The notes under the pieces: generated by a model
The model's database searches: none
What the model was told of the DNA's origin: nothing
Seen by the model: the letters and a program-made list of their open reading frames with translations, nothing else
Source of the DNA: Solirubrobacteraceae bacterium
GTDB taxonomy: Bacteria; Actinomycetota; Thermoleophilia; Solirubrobacterales; Solirubrobacteraceae
DNA: 64,000 bases
Assembly: GCA_031177685.1 (NCBI GenBank)
Contig: JAPSGI010000013.1
Span: 1 to 64,000, forward strand
Reading direction: 5' to 3'
Translations under genes and position numbers: made by a program
Part shown: positions 24,136-32,428 of the stretch, in pieces
Layout: the number at the start of each line of letters is the position of its first letter
How positions within the stretch are numbered: position 1 is the first letter of the stretch

Positions 24136-25568
24136 GCGACGCCGACCTCGACGTCGCGAAAGCGCGCGGGCGCAGTGCCGTGCGAGACGTGCATGACCTG
24201 GCCGGGCTCGCCCTTGCCGCAGTTCAGGACGCCCCACAACCGCCACTCCGACGGCCCGCACACGGCGTCCAGGCCGGCCCAGAAGCGCGGCGTCACGCCC
24301 GCGTAGGAGGCGTTGCGCAGGATGCGCCCGAGCTCGCCCCCGCGGATCTCGCGCGCCAGCTCGACGCCGAATTGGAAATGCAGGCGGCGGTCGTCGATCG
24401 ACCAGGAGCGGTTGGTCTCCAGGTACAGGCCGCGGTCGGTGCCGGCGATCAGGTCGTCCAGCGACCCGGCGTCGCCCGGCTGCAGCGAGACGTTGGTCAT
24501 GCGCACGATCGGCTGACGCGTGTGCCCGTCGGCGCGTGCGCAGCCTCCGGAGGCGGGCAGGCCGATGGCCGCGGCCGACTCGCGGTCCGACAGCGCGGCC
24601 ACCAGGCGGCCCTCGCTGATCAGCGGAAACGACCGCGCGGCGACGCCTTCGTCGTCCCAGCCGAACGTCCCCAGCCCGCCCGGCGCCGTCGCGTCGGCCA
24701 CGACGTTCAGCCGCGGCGACCCGTAGCGCAGCGACCCGAGGTCGGCGGGAGAGACCCAGCTCGTGCCGGCGTAGGACGCCTCGCCGCCCAGCATCCTGTC
24801 CAGCTCCAGCGCGTGTCCGATCGACTCGTGCAGCTGCAGCGCCAGCTGCTCGCCGTCGAGCACGACCGTCTCGATCCCGGCGGGGCACGGTGGGGCGACC
24901 AGCAGCGCGATCGCCTCCTCGGCCACGCGGGGCGCGTGGGCGACGACGTCGAGCTCCTCCACGCGCTCCCAGCCCGCGGCCGCGACACCCCCCTGGTGGC
25001 TGCCGGGGTACGACCGCGTCTGCAGCTCGCCGTCCGCGACCGCGGTGGCGGCGATCGCCGCCCCGCATTCGGTGATCGTCTGCGTGCAGGCCGCGCCCTC
25101 GGTGGACGCGAAGGCGCGCGTGGTGCGCAGGGCCACGCAGCTTCCGTGCACGAGGACGATGCGGGGATCGCCGCGCATGATCTCGTCCGCGCGCAGCAGC
25201 AGGTCGACCTTGCGCTCCAGCGGGACGGCGAAGGGGTCCTCGCGGCACGGACTCTCCCAGTGCCCGCGCGCGGGCGGCACGGGCGCCAGCGCGCCGGCGG
25301 GCGCCGCGGGCTGGGCCTCGGCCACGGCGAGGGCGCGGCGCAGCGCGTCCTGCGCGGCCGCCGCCGTCGGCTCGCGCGCGGACGCGAAGCCCCACGCGCC
25401 GCCGCGGCGGACGCGCACGCCAATCCCGTCGGACTCGCCCACGTCCACCGCCTCGACCTCGCCGTTGCGCGTGTCGATGCGCTCGGCGGCGCGGACCACG
25501 CGGCGCGCCTCCGCGTAGTCGCAGCGCCCGGCGGCGCGCTGCACGGTCTCCTCCAGGGGCTCCAGCAT
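24132..25568 (-). CDS. tldD: TldD metalloprotease
   Basis: A 478-aa protein, normal TldD length. The zinc site HExxxH is intact (QLHESIGHALELDR), with the downstream Cys-containing VCGPSEWRLWGVLNCGKGEP near the end. TldD cleaves peptides in complex with PmbA/TldE; in other bacteria the pair matures RiPPs such as microcin B17. No RiPP precursor is evident here. TAGCCT lies 8 nt before the ATG. It diverges from the GGDEF/HD-GYP gene 48 bp away. Confidence 0.93.
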   Translation of the reverse strand: MLEPLEETVQRAAGRCDYAEARRVVRAAERIDTRNGEVEAVDVGESDGIGVRVRRGGAWGFASAREPTAAAAQDALRRALAVAEAQPAAPAGALAPVPPARGHWESPCREDPFAVPLERKVDLLLRADEIMRGDPRIVLVHGSCVALRTTRAFASTEGAACTQTITECGAAIAATAVADGELQTRSYPGSHQGGVAAAGWERVEELDVVAHAPRVAEEAIALLVAPPCPAGIETVVLDGEQLALQLHESIGHALELDRMLGGEASYAGTSWVSPADLGSLRYGSPRLNVVADATAPGGLGTFGWDDEGVAARSFPLISEGRLVAALSDRESAAAIGLPASGGCARADGHTRQPIVRMTNVSLQPGDAGSLDDLIAGTDRGLYLETNRSWSIDDRRLHFQFGVELAREIRGGELGRILRNASYAGVTPRFWAGLDAVCGPSEWRLWGVLNCGKGEPGQVMHVSHGTAPARFRDVEVGVA

Positions 25569-25616
25569 GGCGGCGCAGGCTACCCCAGCGCCTCAAGCGC
25601 CCATCGAGGCCTGCCG

Positions 25617-28292
25617 ATGAACCGTCATAGGGCCAGACCGCCGCCCGTGTCCGTACCGGCTCCCACAACCCACCTCGCCAGCGACGTCGTCCCCGACGAC
25701 CTGTCGCTGCTCGGCCGCATCACCGCGCTGGCGGCCGTCGGAGGCATCGCCGGGTGCGCCGTCCTGTGGGTCTTCGAGCCGGCGCGGATCGAGTCGGGCG
25801 CGATGGTGGTCGTCGGCATGGTGCTGGCGGCCGTGGTGGCGACCGCCTCGCTCGCGCTGCCCTGGCGGCGCCTGTCGCGGGCGTGGGTCGCGTTCCCCGT
25901 CGTCACCGGGGCGCTGCTGACCGCGCTGGCGTGCTGGAACACCGGCGGCGAGGGAAGCCCGTTCGCCGTCTTCTACCTCTACGTCGCCACGCTGGCCGCC
26001 TACTTCGCGTCGCGGCGCCAGACGGTGTTCGCCGCGGCCGTGGTCGTGATCTGCGCGAGCCTGCCGATCTTCTACGACCACCACGCGTCGCTGACGGACC
26101 GCGTCTTCGAATGGGTGCTGGTCAGCGTGATGGCCACGGCGCTGGCGCTGGTCCTCCAGCACCAGCGCGAGCGCGTGCGCCGCGCGGCCGACCAGGCGCA
26201 CGCGCTGGCGTTGCAGGACCCGCTCACGGGCGTCGCCAACCGGCGCGGGTTCGAGCAGCGCGCCGCCGCCGAGCTCGCCCGGGCGCGGCGGCACGGGCTG
26301 ACGTTCGGCCTGCTCTACCTCGACCTCGACGGGTTCAAGCGCGTCAACGACGCGACGGGGCACGCGGCGGGCGACGAGCTGCTGCGGCGCGTGGCGCTGG
26401 CCATCGGCGTGGCCGTCCGCGGCGAGGACTTCGTGGCGCGCCACGGCGGGGACGAGTTCACGATCCTGCTCCCGGGGGCCGGCGAGGAGGAGTCGCGTCG
26501 CGTCGCGGCGCGCATCGTCGCCGCGGTCGAGCGGATCGCGGCCGACGACGCGCGGCTGGCGGGGCTGAGCGCCAGCGTGGGCGGCGCGACGTACCCGACC
26601 GACGGGGCGACGGTCGCCGCGCTGCTCGCGGTGGCCGACGCCGAGCTGCTGCGGGTCAAGTCCGAGCGGGCGTTCGACGCCCGGCGCGCCTCGCGCGACT
26701 ACGCGATCCCCGCGGGCGCCACGGTGCCGGAGGCCGACGTCTTCGCCGGTCTGCGGCCGGGCGAGGCAGACGCCCGCCGCGCGCAGCCGGCCTGGCGCAT
26801 CCGGGGCAGCCTGGCGGCGATCGGGGCGCTGGCCTCGCTCGTGGCCGCCAGCTGGCTGCTGGCGCCGCTCACGCCGGACAGCGGGCTCGTCCGCGCGGTG
26901 GTCACGATCGTCTCGACGCTGGCGCTCGTCGCCGCGCTGGGCGCCGCGGCGGCGCGCGCGCAGGGCCGCGAGCGCGCCGGCTGGCTGCTCGTGGCCTTCG
27001 GGTCGGTGATCGGGTGGGTCCCGTACCTGAGCGCGCCGGCGGGAATCGGGTTCGGGCTGGCCATCCTGCTGCTGGGCGGCATCGCGTGGCCGCCGTCGCG
27101 CCGTGAGCTGCTCGACCTGGCGGACATGGTCGTGACCATGGGGTGCTTTGCGGTGGCCTTCCTGGTCCCGCCGCTCAGCGCGTACGCCGCGCTGCACGAC
27201 GTGACGCCGCCCCGGCCGTACGGGACGGTGGCGATCGCGGTCCTGGGCATGGCGTGCGTGCTGGTGGTCGTGACGCGCACGCGCCCGCGCGAGCGGCCGG
27301 ACCTGTGGCTGGTGACCGCCGCGGTGGGCATCTCGGCCGCGGCCGTCGTCCCGTTCACGATCGGCTTCGCCGGCGCACCCGGCCTGCCCGACATGGGCTG
27401 GCACGTCGTGTTCCCGCTCGCGGCGACCCTGGCGGCGGGCGGAGCGATTCTGCGCGCGTGCAACCGCGCGCGCGTCCTGCCCTCGGCCACCCACCAGCGC
27501 GACCTGCCCGGCATCGTGATCGGGAACGTGTTGCTGGGCGGCCTGCTGCTCGCGCTGGCGATCCACGGCTCGATCCCGCGCGCGGTCCCCGTGCTGCTCG
27601 TGGCGACGCTGATCGTCCGCCACATGCGGGCCCGCACGGTCGAGCGCGAGAACACGCGGCTGGAGGACGTCGCGCGTCGCAGCGAGCGCGAGGTGGCCGA
27701 GCAGTACCGCGCGAGCCTGGTGGCGCTGGGGACGGCGCTCGACGCCCGCGACGGCTACACGGGCGACCACGGCGAGGCGACCGTCGCGCTCGCGCGGCGC
27801 GTGGCCGAGCGCCTCGGCCTCGCGGACGCCGCGATCGCCGAGGTCGAGGCGGTGGCGCTGCTGCACGACGTCGGCAAGATCGGCATGCCCGACGCGATCC
27901 TGCGCAAGCCCGGCAAGCTGGACGCGCAGGAGCGCCTGACGGTGCGCGAGCACCCGCTGATCGGCGAGCGCATCCTGCGGCAGGTCCCGGGGCTGGGCCG
28001 CGTGGCGCGGGCGGTGCGCCACGAGCACGAGCGCTGGGACGGCGCCGGTTACCCGGACGGCCTGGTGGGCGAGGCGATCCCGCTGTCCAGCCGCATCGCG
28101 GCGGTGTGCGACGCCTACCACGCCATGACCTCCGACCGCCCGTACCGCCAGGCGATGGGCCACGACTACGCGGCGGCGGAGCTGCGCCGCGGGGCCGGCA
28201 CGCAGTTCGACCCGGCGGTCGTGCGCGCGCTGCTGGACTCCCTCGACGAGCCTCCCCCGCGGGTCGGCGCCGCCTACCAGGCGGCCTCGTAG
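25617..28292 (+). CDS. Membrane GGDEF + HD-GYP cyclic-di-GMP protein
   Basis: An 891-aa protein. Residues ~35-180 hold several TM helices. A diguanylate cyclase domain follows with I-site Arg268-x2-Asp271 and active motif GGDEF 277-281. About seven TM helices (~400-670) come next, then a phosphodiesterase HD-GYP domain with His750-Asp751 (LLHDVGKIG) and GYP 811-813 (WDGAGYPDG). Both active sites and the product-inhibition site look intact, so it could both make and degrade c-di-GMP. The second membrane block between the domains is unusual. The 3' end overlaps the convergent Fe-ADH gene by 19 bp. No Shine-Dalgarno is seen at the ATG. Confidence 0.9.
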   Translation: MNRHRARPPPVSVPAPTTHLASDVVPDDLSLLGRITALAAVGGIAGCAVLWVFEPARIESGAMVVVGMVLAAVVATASLALPWRRLSRAWVAFPVVTGALLTALACWNTGGEGSPFAVFYLYVATLAAYFASRRQTVFAAAVVVICASLPIFYDHHASLTDRVFEWVLVSVMATALALVLQHQRERVRRAADQAHALALQDPLTGVANRRGFEQRAAAELARARRHGLTFGLLYLDLDGFKRVNDATGHAAGDELLRRVALAIGVAVRGEDFVARHGGDEFTILLPGAGEEESRRVAARIVAAVERIAADDARLAGLSASVGGATYPTDGATVAALLAVADAELLRVKSERAFDARRASRDYAIPAGATVPEADVFAGLRPGEADARRAQPAWRIRGSLAAIGALASLVAASWLLAPLTPDSGLVRAVVTIVSTLALVAALGAAAARAQGRERAGWLLVAFGSVIGWVPYLSAPAGIGFGLAILLLGGIAWPPSRRELLDLADMVVTMGCFAVAFLVPPLSAYAALHDVTPPRPYGTVAIAVLGMACVLVVVTRTRPRERPDLWLVTAAVGISAAAVVPFTIGFAGAPGLPDMGWHVVFPLAATLAAGGAILRACNRARVLPSATHQRDLPGIVIGNVLLGGLLLALAIHGSIPRAVPVLLVATLIVRHMRARTVERENTRLEDVARRSEREVAEQYRASLVALGTALDARDGYTGDHGEATVALARRVAERLGLADAAIAEVEAVALLHDVGKIGMPDAILRKPGKLDAQERLTVREHPLIGERILRQVPGLGRVARAVRHEHERWDGAGYPDGLVGEAIPLSSRIAAVCDAYHAMTSDRPYRQAMGHDYAAAELRRGAGTQFDPAVVRALLDSLDEPPPRVGAAYQAAS

Positions 28293-29245
28293 ACGTCGAG
28301 CAGCTCCTCGCGCGTCGCACGCGGGGGGGTGAGATCGAGTTCTGCACGTTGCGCCGCCGCATCCGCGCACGCCGCGAGCGCGTCGCGCGGGACGCCGAGG
28401 TCGCGGATGCCCGCGAGGCCGGCGCGCGCGCGCAGGCGCTCGGGCGCGTCGCCGATCGCCACGCGGACCGGCACGAGCCTGTCCGGGAACCGCCGCTCCA
28501 GGGCGGCCAGGGTGTGCGGCAGCAGCGCCGTGTTGGCTGGCCCGTGGGCCGCGCCGCCGACGCGCACGAGCGTCTGGGACATGACGTGGCTGAGCCCGTA
28601 CAGCGCGGAGTCGATCGCGTAGCCGGACAGCAGCGCGCCGAGGGCGAGCTCGTCGCGGTCGGACGCGTCGCCGGCGTCGAGGCCCGCGACCAGCCGCCGC
28701 GCGCCGTCCAACGCGGCGAGCGTGCTGACCGGGTTGGCCAGGACCGTGACCGGCGCCTCGACGGCATGGGCGAGGGCGTTGCCCGCGCTGGCCGCCAGCT
28801 CCGGCACGGGCTGGGAGGCCGACAGCGCCGGGTCGTTGAGGACGATCGCGGCGCGCACGCGCGGGGTGGCGGGGTCCACGCCCGCGGCGTGGCGGTGCAC
28901 GGTGGTCATCTCGGCCGCCGACAGCGTGGTGGGGATCGCCGCCGCGCGCACGGTCGGTCCGGCGGCCGCCGCCAGCGCCTTGGCGACGTCGACCACCCGG
29001 CCCCCGCCCAGCGCGACGAGCAGCTCGCCCCTCACCGCGCCGCGCAGCTGTCCGGCCACCTCGTCCACCCGTCCGGGCGGTACGTGGTGGACCGTCGCGG
29101 CGCTCTCCGCCAGCTGCGGCGCGGCGTGCAGCGCGCGCTCGGTGGTGAGCAGCGTGTAGCCCGTGCCGAGCAGCTCGGAGGCCTCGGCCAGCGCGCCGCG
29201 GCCGAAGCGGATCAGGCGCTCGCCGTCCTGCCAGCGGAAGTCCAT
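28274..29245 (-). CDS. Iron-type alcohol dehydrogenase / maleylacetate reductase-like
   Basis: A 323-aa group III (iron) dehydrogenase. The NAD(P) site LVALGGGRVVDVAKALA is near residue 77. The metal site reads ASAGNALAHAVEA, with Asn in the first ligand position (Asp in Fe-ADHs, often Asn in maleylacetate reductases), then GLSHVMSQTL and AHGPANTALLPH. Best guess is a maleylacetate-reductase-type enzyme of aromatic catabolism, though no ring-cleavage dioxygenase is near. It is somewhat shorter than the usual ~350. The EamA gene lies 11 bp upstream in the same direction, so co-transcription is likely. Confidence 0.8.
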   Translation of the reverse strand: MDFRWQDGERLIRFGRGALAEASELLGTGYTLLTTERALHAAPQLAESAATVHHVPPGRVDEVAGQLRGAVRGELLVALGGGRVVDVAKALAAAAGPTVRAAAIPTTLSAAEMTTVHRHAAGVDPATPRVRAAIVLNDPALSASQPVPELAASAGNALAHAVEAPVTVLANPVSTLAALDGARRLVAGLDAGDASDRDELALGALLSGYAIDSALYGLSHVMSQTLVRVGGAAHGPANTALLPHTLAALERRFPDRLVPVRVAIGDAPERLRARAGLAGIRDLGVPRDALAACADAAAQRAELDLTPPRATREELLDVYEAAW

Positions 29246-29255
29246 CGCCGCGACT

Positions 29256-30143
29256 CTACGCCGCGGGCTCGACCTCGCGTTCGGTCCCCTCGTGGCGCAC
29301 GGTCACCGCGACCGACGCGACGATCACCGCGGTGGCCGCGATCGTGATCGCGCCGACCGGCTCGGACAGGATCGCCCAGCCCAGCACGACCGCGATCACC
29401 GGGTTGACGTACGCGTACGTCGTGACCGTGGACAGCGGGACGTTGCGCAGCAGCCAGGCGTAAGCGGTGAAGGCGATGACGGAGCCGACGACGATCAGGT
29501 AGCCGAAGGCCAGCCACGAGTCGCCGGAGACGCCGCTCAGCTCCAGCGACCACGGCTCGCCGGCGACGAACCCGACGGCCGTCATCGCGGCGCCGGCGAG
29601 CAGCATCTGCAGGGCGGTGGCGTACAGCGGGTCCGCCGGCAGGCGCACGCGGCTGCCGGCAAAGGAGCCGCCCGCCCAGCACATCGCCGCGAACACGACC
29701 AGCAGGCACGCGGCGAGGCTGGCGTCCTCCGGCCGCTCGCCGGGTACCAGGAGCAGCGCGACCCCGGCGAATCCCGCGAACACGCCGAGCGCGGACATGC
29801 GTCCGAGCCGCTCGCGCCACACGGCGCGCAGGACGACGATCCACAGCGGCACGGAGGCGATCAGCAGCGCGGCGAGCCCGGACGGCACGTCGCGCTCGGC
29901 GACCGTGACGAGACCGTTGCCGCCGAACATCAGGAGGATCCCGACCAGCGCGCAGCCGAGCAGCTCCTCGCGCGTGATGCGGGTCGCGTCACGGCGCAGG
30001 CGCACCCACGCGTACATGGCGGCGCCGGCGACCAGGAAGCGGACGCCGGCGCCCAGAAGCGGCGGGACGGTCTCGACCATCACGCGGATGGCCAGGTAGG
30101 TGGAGCCCCAGACGAGGTAGATGATCGCGAGCGCCCCCGCCAC
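29256..30143 (-). CDS. EamA/DMT-family membrane transporter (RhaT-like)
   Basis: A 295-aa ten-TM exporter. The first repeat opens AGALAIIYLVWGSTYLAIRV, a typical DMT start (the WGSTYL motif). The second contains GSVIAFTAYAWLLRNVPLST and YAYVNPVIAVVLGWAILSE. The GTG at 30143 is preferred because longer starts run into the preceding gene and add a Pro/Gly/Cys-rich, non-membrane stretch. The substrate is unknown. Neighbours are the Fe-ADH-like gene downstream and a small GNAT-like gene upstream. Confidence 0.85.
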   Translation of the reverse strand: MAGALAIIYLVWGSTYLAIRVMVETVPPLLGAGVRFLVAGAAMYAWVRLRRDATRITREELLGCALVGILLMFGGNGLVTVAERDVPSGLAALLIASVPLWIVVLRAVWRERLGRMSALGVFAGFAGVALLLVPGERPEDASLAACLLVVFAAMCWAGGSFAGSRVRLPADPLYATALQMLLAGAAMTAVGFVAGEPWSLELSGVSGDSWLAFGYLIVVGSVIAFTAYAWLLRNVPLSTVTTYAYVNPVIAVVLGWAILSEPVGAITIAATAVIVASVAVTVRHEGTEREVEPAA

Positions 30144-30186
30144 TCGCGCGAGCGGCGGGGGCGCTCGGCCGGACGCGCCGGCCCGG

Positions 30187-30492
30187 CTAGGAGGCACGCA
30201 GCAGGGCCCGGGGGGAGAGGACCTGCGCGGCGTGCCGCAGCCGGCGCTCACGCTGGGGGGCGGTGAGCTGCGCCGCGTGGACGCGCAGCAGCTCGACGAG
30301 GCCGGCGGTGGGGTGGAACGGGTCGCCGACCGCGGAGCCGTCGGCCAGGGAGAGCGCCGCGCGCAGCTGCCCGCCGGACTCGGCGACCAGGACCGGCCGG
30401 GGCAGCGGGCGCGCGCTGTCGAGCTCCGCCAGCGCGCTGAGCGCGGGCGCGTCGCCGTCGGTGGCGCGGCGGACGGTGATGGTGGTGGGCAT
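30187..30492 (-). CDS. Small GNAT-like protein (half domain)
   Basis: A 101-aa protein resembling only the N-terminal half of a GNAT acetyltransferase: ITVRRATDGDAPALSALAEL, then DSARPLPRPVLVAESGGQLR and AALSLADGSAVGDPF. The acetyl-CoA P-loop (QxxGxG/A) is missing, so enzymatic activity is unlikely. The start has GGAG 7 nt upstream. Its upstream region contains a 15-bp palindrome and the divergent LysR promoter, so the LysR protein may control it. Confidence 0.7.
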   Translation of the reverse strand: MPTTITVRRATDGDAPALSALAELDSARPLPRPVLVAESGGQLRAALSLADGSAVGDPFHPTAGLVELLRVHAAQLTAPQRERRLRHAAQVLSPRALLRAS

Positions 30493-30556
30493 GTCGGGCT
30501 CCTCGCGTCGGCTCATGGGAGAACGACGCGTACGATGCCGCTTCCGTGAGATAAGA

Positions 30557-30571
30557 GCAAATGACATTTGC
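30557..30571. promoter_or_regulatory. 15-bp palindrome GCAAATGACATTTGC
   Basis: Perfect 7-bp arms around a central A. It is an AT-rich island in GC-rich DNA, lying 25 bp before the LysR start and 65 bp before the divergent GNAT-like start. It is a likely regulator-binding site. Confidence 0.65.
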
Positions 30572-30583
30572 CTGGGCCTGCGA

Positions 30584-30589
30584 TAAGGT
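30584..30589 (+). promoter_or_regulatory. -10 element TAAGGT (leaderless lysR)
   Basis: TAAGGT ends 6 nt before the ATG at 30596. The palindrome at 30557-30571 lies just upstream, over the expected -35. Confidence 0.55.
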
Positions 30590-30595
30590 GCGCTA

Positions 30596-31543
30596 ATGCT
30601 CGACGTCCGCCGCCTGCGCGTCCTGCGCGAGGTCGCCCAGCAGGGTTCGTTCTCCGCCGCGGGCGAGGCCCTCGGCTACACGCAGCCCGCCGTATCCCAG
30701 CAGATCGCGGCGCTGGAGCGGGAGACCGGCTCCACGCTCGTGGAGCGCAACGCGCGGGGCGTGCGGCTGACCGACGCTGGCCGTGCGCTGGTGGAGCACG
30801 CGGACGGAATCCTGGCCCGGCTCGCCGCCGCCGAGCAGGAGCTGGAGGCCATCGCCGGCCTGCGCGGCGGCCGCCTGCGGCTGGCGTCCTTTCCGACCGC
30901 GGGCGCGACGCTGCTGCCGCTGGCCATCGCCGAGTTCTCGCGCCGGCATCCCGCGGTCGAGCTCTCGCTGGTGGAGGCCGAGCCCGAGGAGGCGATCCCC
31001 CAGCTCAAGGCGGGCGAGCTGGACGTCGCGCTGGTCTTCGAGTACGCCGGGCTGCGCCCCAGCGACCGGGGTCTCGACCGCGCTGACGTGGAGCTAGTCC
31101 ACCTCATCGACGACCCGATGCACCTCGCGCTGCCGCCCGACCACCCGCTGGCACGGCGCCGCACGGTGAAGCTGCAGGACTTCGCCGACGAGCTGTGGGT
31201 CCAGGGCGACTGCACCGGCTCGTGCGGGCAGATGCACATCGCCGCCTGCCAGGCTGCGGGCTTCACCCCGCGCGTGGGGTTCGAGACCAACGACTACAAC
31301 GTCGTCCAGGGCCTCGTCGCCGCCGGGGTCGCCGTGTCGCTGATCGCCGAGCTGGCCATGACGAACCTGCGCGAGGACGTCGTCGTACGCCCGCTGGGCC
31401 GCCAGGCGCCCATCCGCCACGTCTGGGCGGCCACGCTGTCCAACGGCTACCGCTCCCCAGCGGTCGAGGCGATGCTCGAGCTGCTGCAGGACGCCGCGCG
31501 CGAGTACGCCGAGCGCGGCCGCGGGCGGCTGGTCGCGGCTTAG
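30596..31543 (+). CDS. LysR-family transcriptional regulator
   Basis: A 315-aa LTTR with an N-terminal HTH (LDVRRLRVLREVAQQGSFSA, TQPAVSQQIAALERETGSTL, RNARGVRLTDAG). The effector domain follows, including RLASFPTAGATLLPLAI and VELSLVEAEPEEAIPQL. Two Cys lie in WVQGDCTGSCGQMHIAACQ, a possible redox or metal site. The neighbouring 15-bp palindrome suggests autoregulation. It is a paralogue of the LysR protein at 12174. The stop overlaps the SDR stop by 4 bp. Confidence 0.92.
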   Translation: MLDVRRLRVLREVAQQGSFSAAGEALGYTQPAVSQQIAALERETGSTLVERNARGVRLTDAGRALVEHADGILARLAAAEQELEAIAGLRGGRLRLASFPTAGATLLPLAIAEFSRRHPAVELSLVEAEPEEAIPQLKAGELDVALVFEYAGLRPSDRGLDRADVELVHLIDDPMHLALPPDHPLARRRTVKLQDFADELWVQGDCTGSCGQMHIAACQAAGFTPRVGFETNDYNVVQGLVAAGVAVSLIAELAMTNLREDVVVRPLGRQAPIRHVWAATLSNGYRSPAVEAMLELLQDAAREYAERGRGRLVAA

Positions 31544-32373
31544 GCGCCCAACACGCGCGCCATCAGCGCGTCGAAGGCGCGGTCCGGGAGCAGGCCGGCG
31601 ATGCGGATGCGCTGCTTGGCGTCGCGGCCGATCGGATAGCGGGTGCGCGGGCGGGGCGCGGTGAGCGCGTGCTCGACCGCCTTGGCCACCTCGTCCGCCG
31701 GGATCGCGCTCTCGGCCGCTTGGCGGGCCTGCTTGCGCATCGCGTCGATGATGGGTCCGTAGATCTGCTCGGCCTCGGGCGGCGCGCTGGCCAGCATGTC
31801 CTCGGCCGCCGCGGTGCCCTTCTCCCAGATGCGCGTGGCGATCGCGCCGGGCTCCACGATCGCGACGTGCACGCCGAGCCCGCGCAGCTCGCGGCGCAGG
31901 CTGTCGCTGATGCCCTCCAGCGCGAACTTCGACGCGGTGTAGGGGGAGAGGAGCGGCGCGGCGACCCGCCCGCCCACCGACCCGACGTTGACGATCCGCC
32001 CGCGTGCGCGGCGCAGGGCGGGGAGGAGCCCCTGCGTCACCGCGACCTGCCCGATCACGTTGACCTCGAGCTGGCGCCGCCACTCGTCCAGGGGTACGAA
32101 CTCCAGCGGGCCGCTGATCGAGATCCCGGCGTTGTTGACCAGGCCGGCGAGCGGCCCGTCGCCGACCGTCTGCGCCAGCGCGTCGACCGTCGACTGGTCG
32201 GTCACGTCGACGCGCACCGGCTCCACGCGGTCGTGCAGCGCGCCCGCGCGCTCGGCATCGGCGTCCTTGCGCACGCCGGCCAGCACGCGAAACCCCGCCT
32301 GCGCCAGCCGCCGCGCGGTCGCCTCGCCGATCCCGCTCGACGCGCCGGTGACCACGACGGTTCCGGTGGGCAT
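31540..32373 (-). CDS. Short-chain dehydrogenase/reductase
   Basis: A 277-aa classical SDR. The cofactor motif TGASSGIG is at residues 9-16, the structural NNAG in GLVNNAGISISG, the catalytic Ser in VNVGSVGG, and YxxxK in SPYTASKFALEG. It oxidises or reduces an alcohol or ketone with NAD(P)(H). The Arg-rich first loop (GVRKDADAER) suggests NADP(H). The start lies 6 nt after TAGGGT. The C-terminal ~45 residues (RTRYPIGRDAKQRIRI) match the DUF-like tail common in actinobacterial SDRs. Confidence 0.92.
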   Translation of the reverse strand: MPTGTVVVTGASSGIGEATARRLAQAGFRVLAGVRKDADAERAGALHDRVEPVRVDVTDQSTVDALAQTVGDGPLAGLVNNAGISISGPLEFVPLDEWRRQLEVNVIGQVAVTQGLLPALRRARGRIVNVGSVGGRVAAPLLSPYTASKFALEGISDSLRRELRGLGVHVAIVEPGAIATRIWEKGTAAAEDMLASAPPEAEQIYGPIIDAMRKQARQAAESAIPADEVAKAVEHALTAPRPRTRYPIGRDAKQRIRIAGLLPDRAFDALMARVLGA

Positions 32374-32379
32374 GGGGTG

Positions 32380-32385
32380 ACCCTA
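32380..32385 (-). promoter_or_regulatory. -10 element TAGGGT (leaderless SDR)
   Basis: TAGGGT ends 6 nt before the ATG at 32373 on the minus strand. Confidence 0.55.
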
Positions 32386-32428
32386 ACGCCCGCCGTCACG
32401 GCGCGAAGCAGGCCGGAGTTGTTCGGGC

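Noticed and set aside
24150-25560. Long plus-strand open frames opposite tldD/pmbA
   Set aside because: Arg/Pro/Gly-rich antisense reading typical of very high GC; the minus-strand genes have intact motifs.
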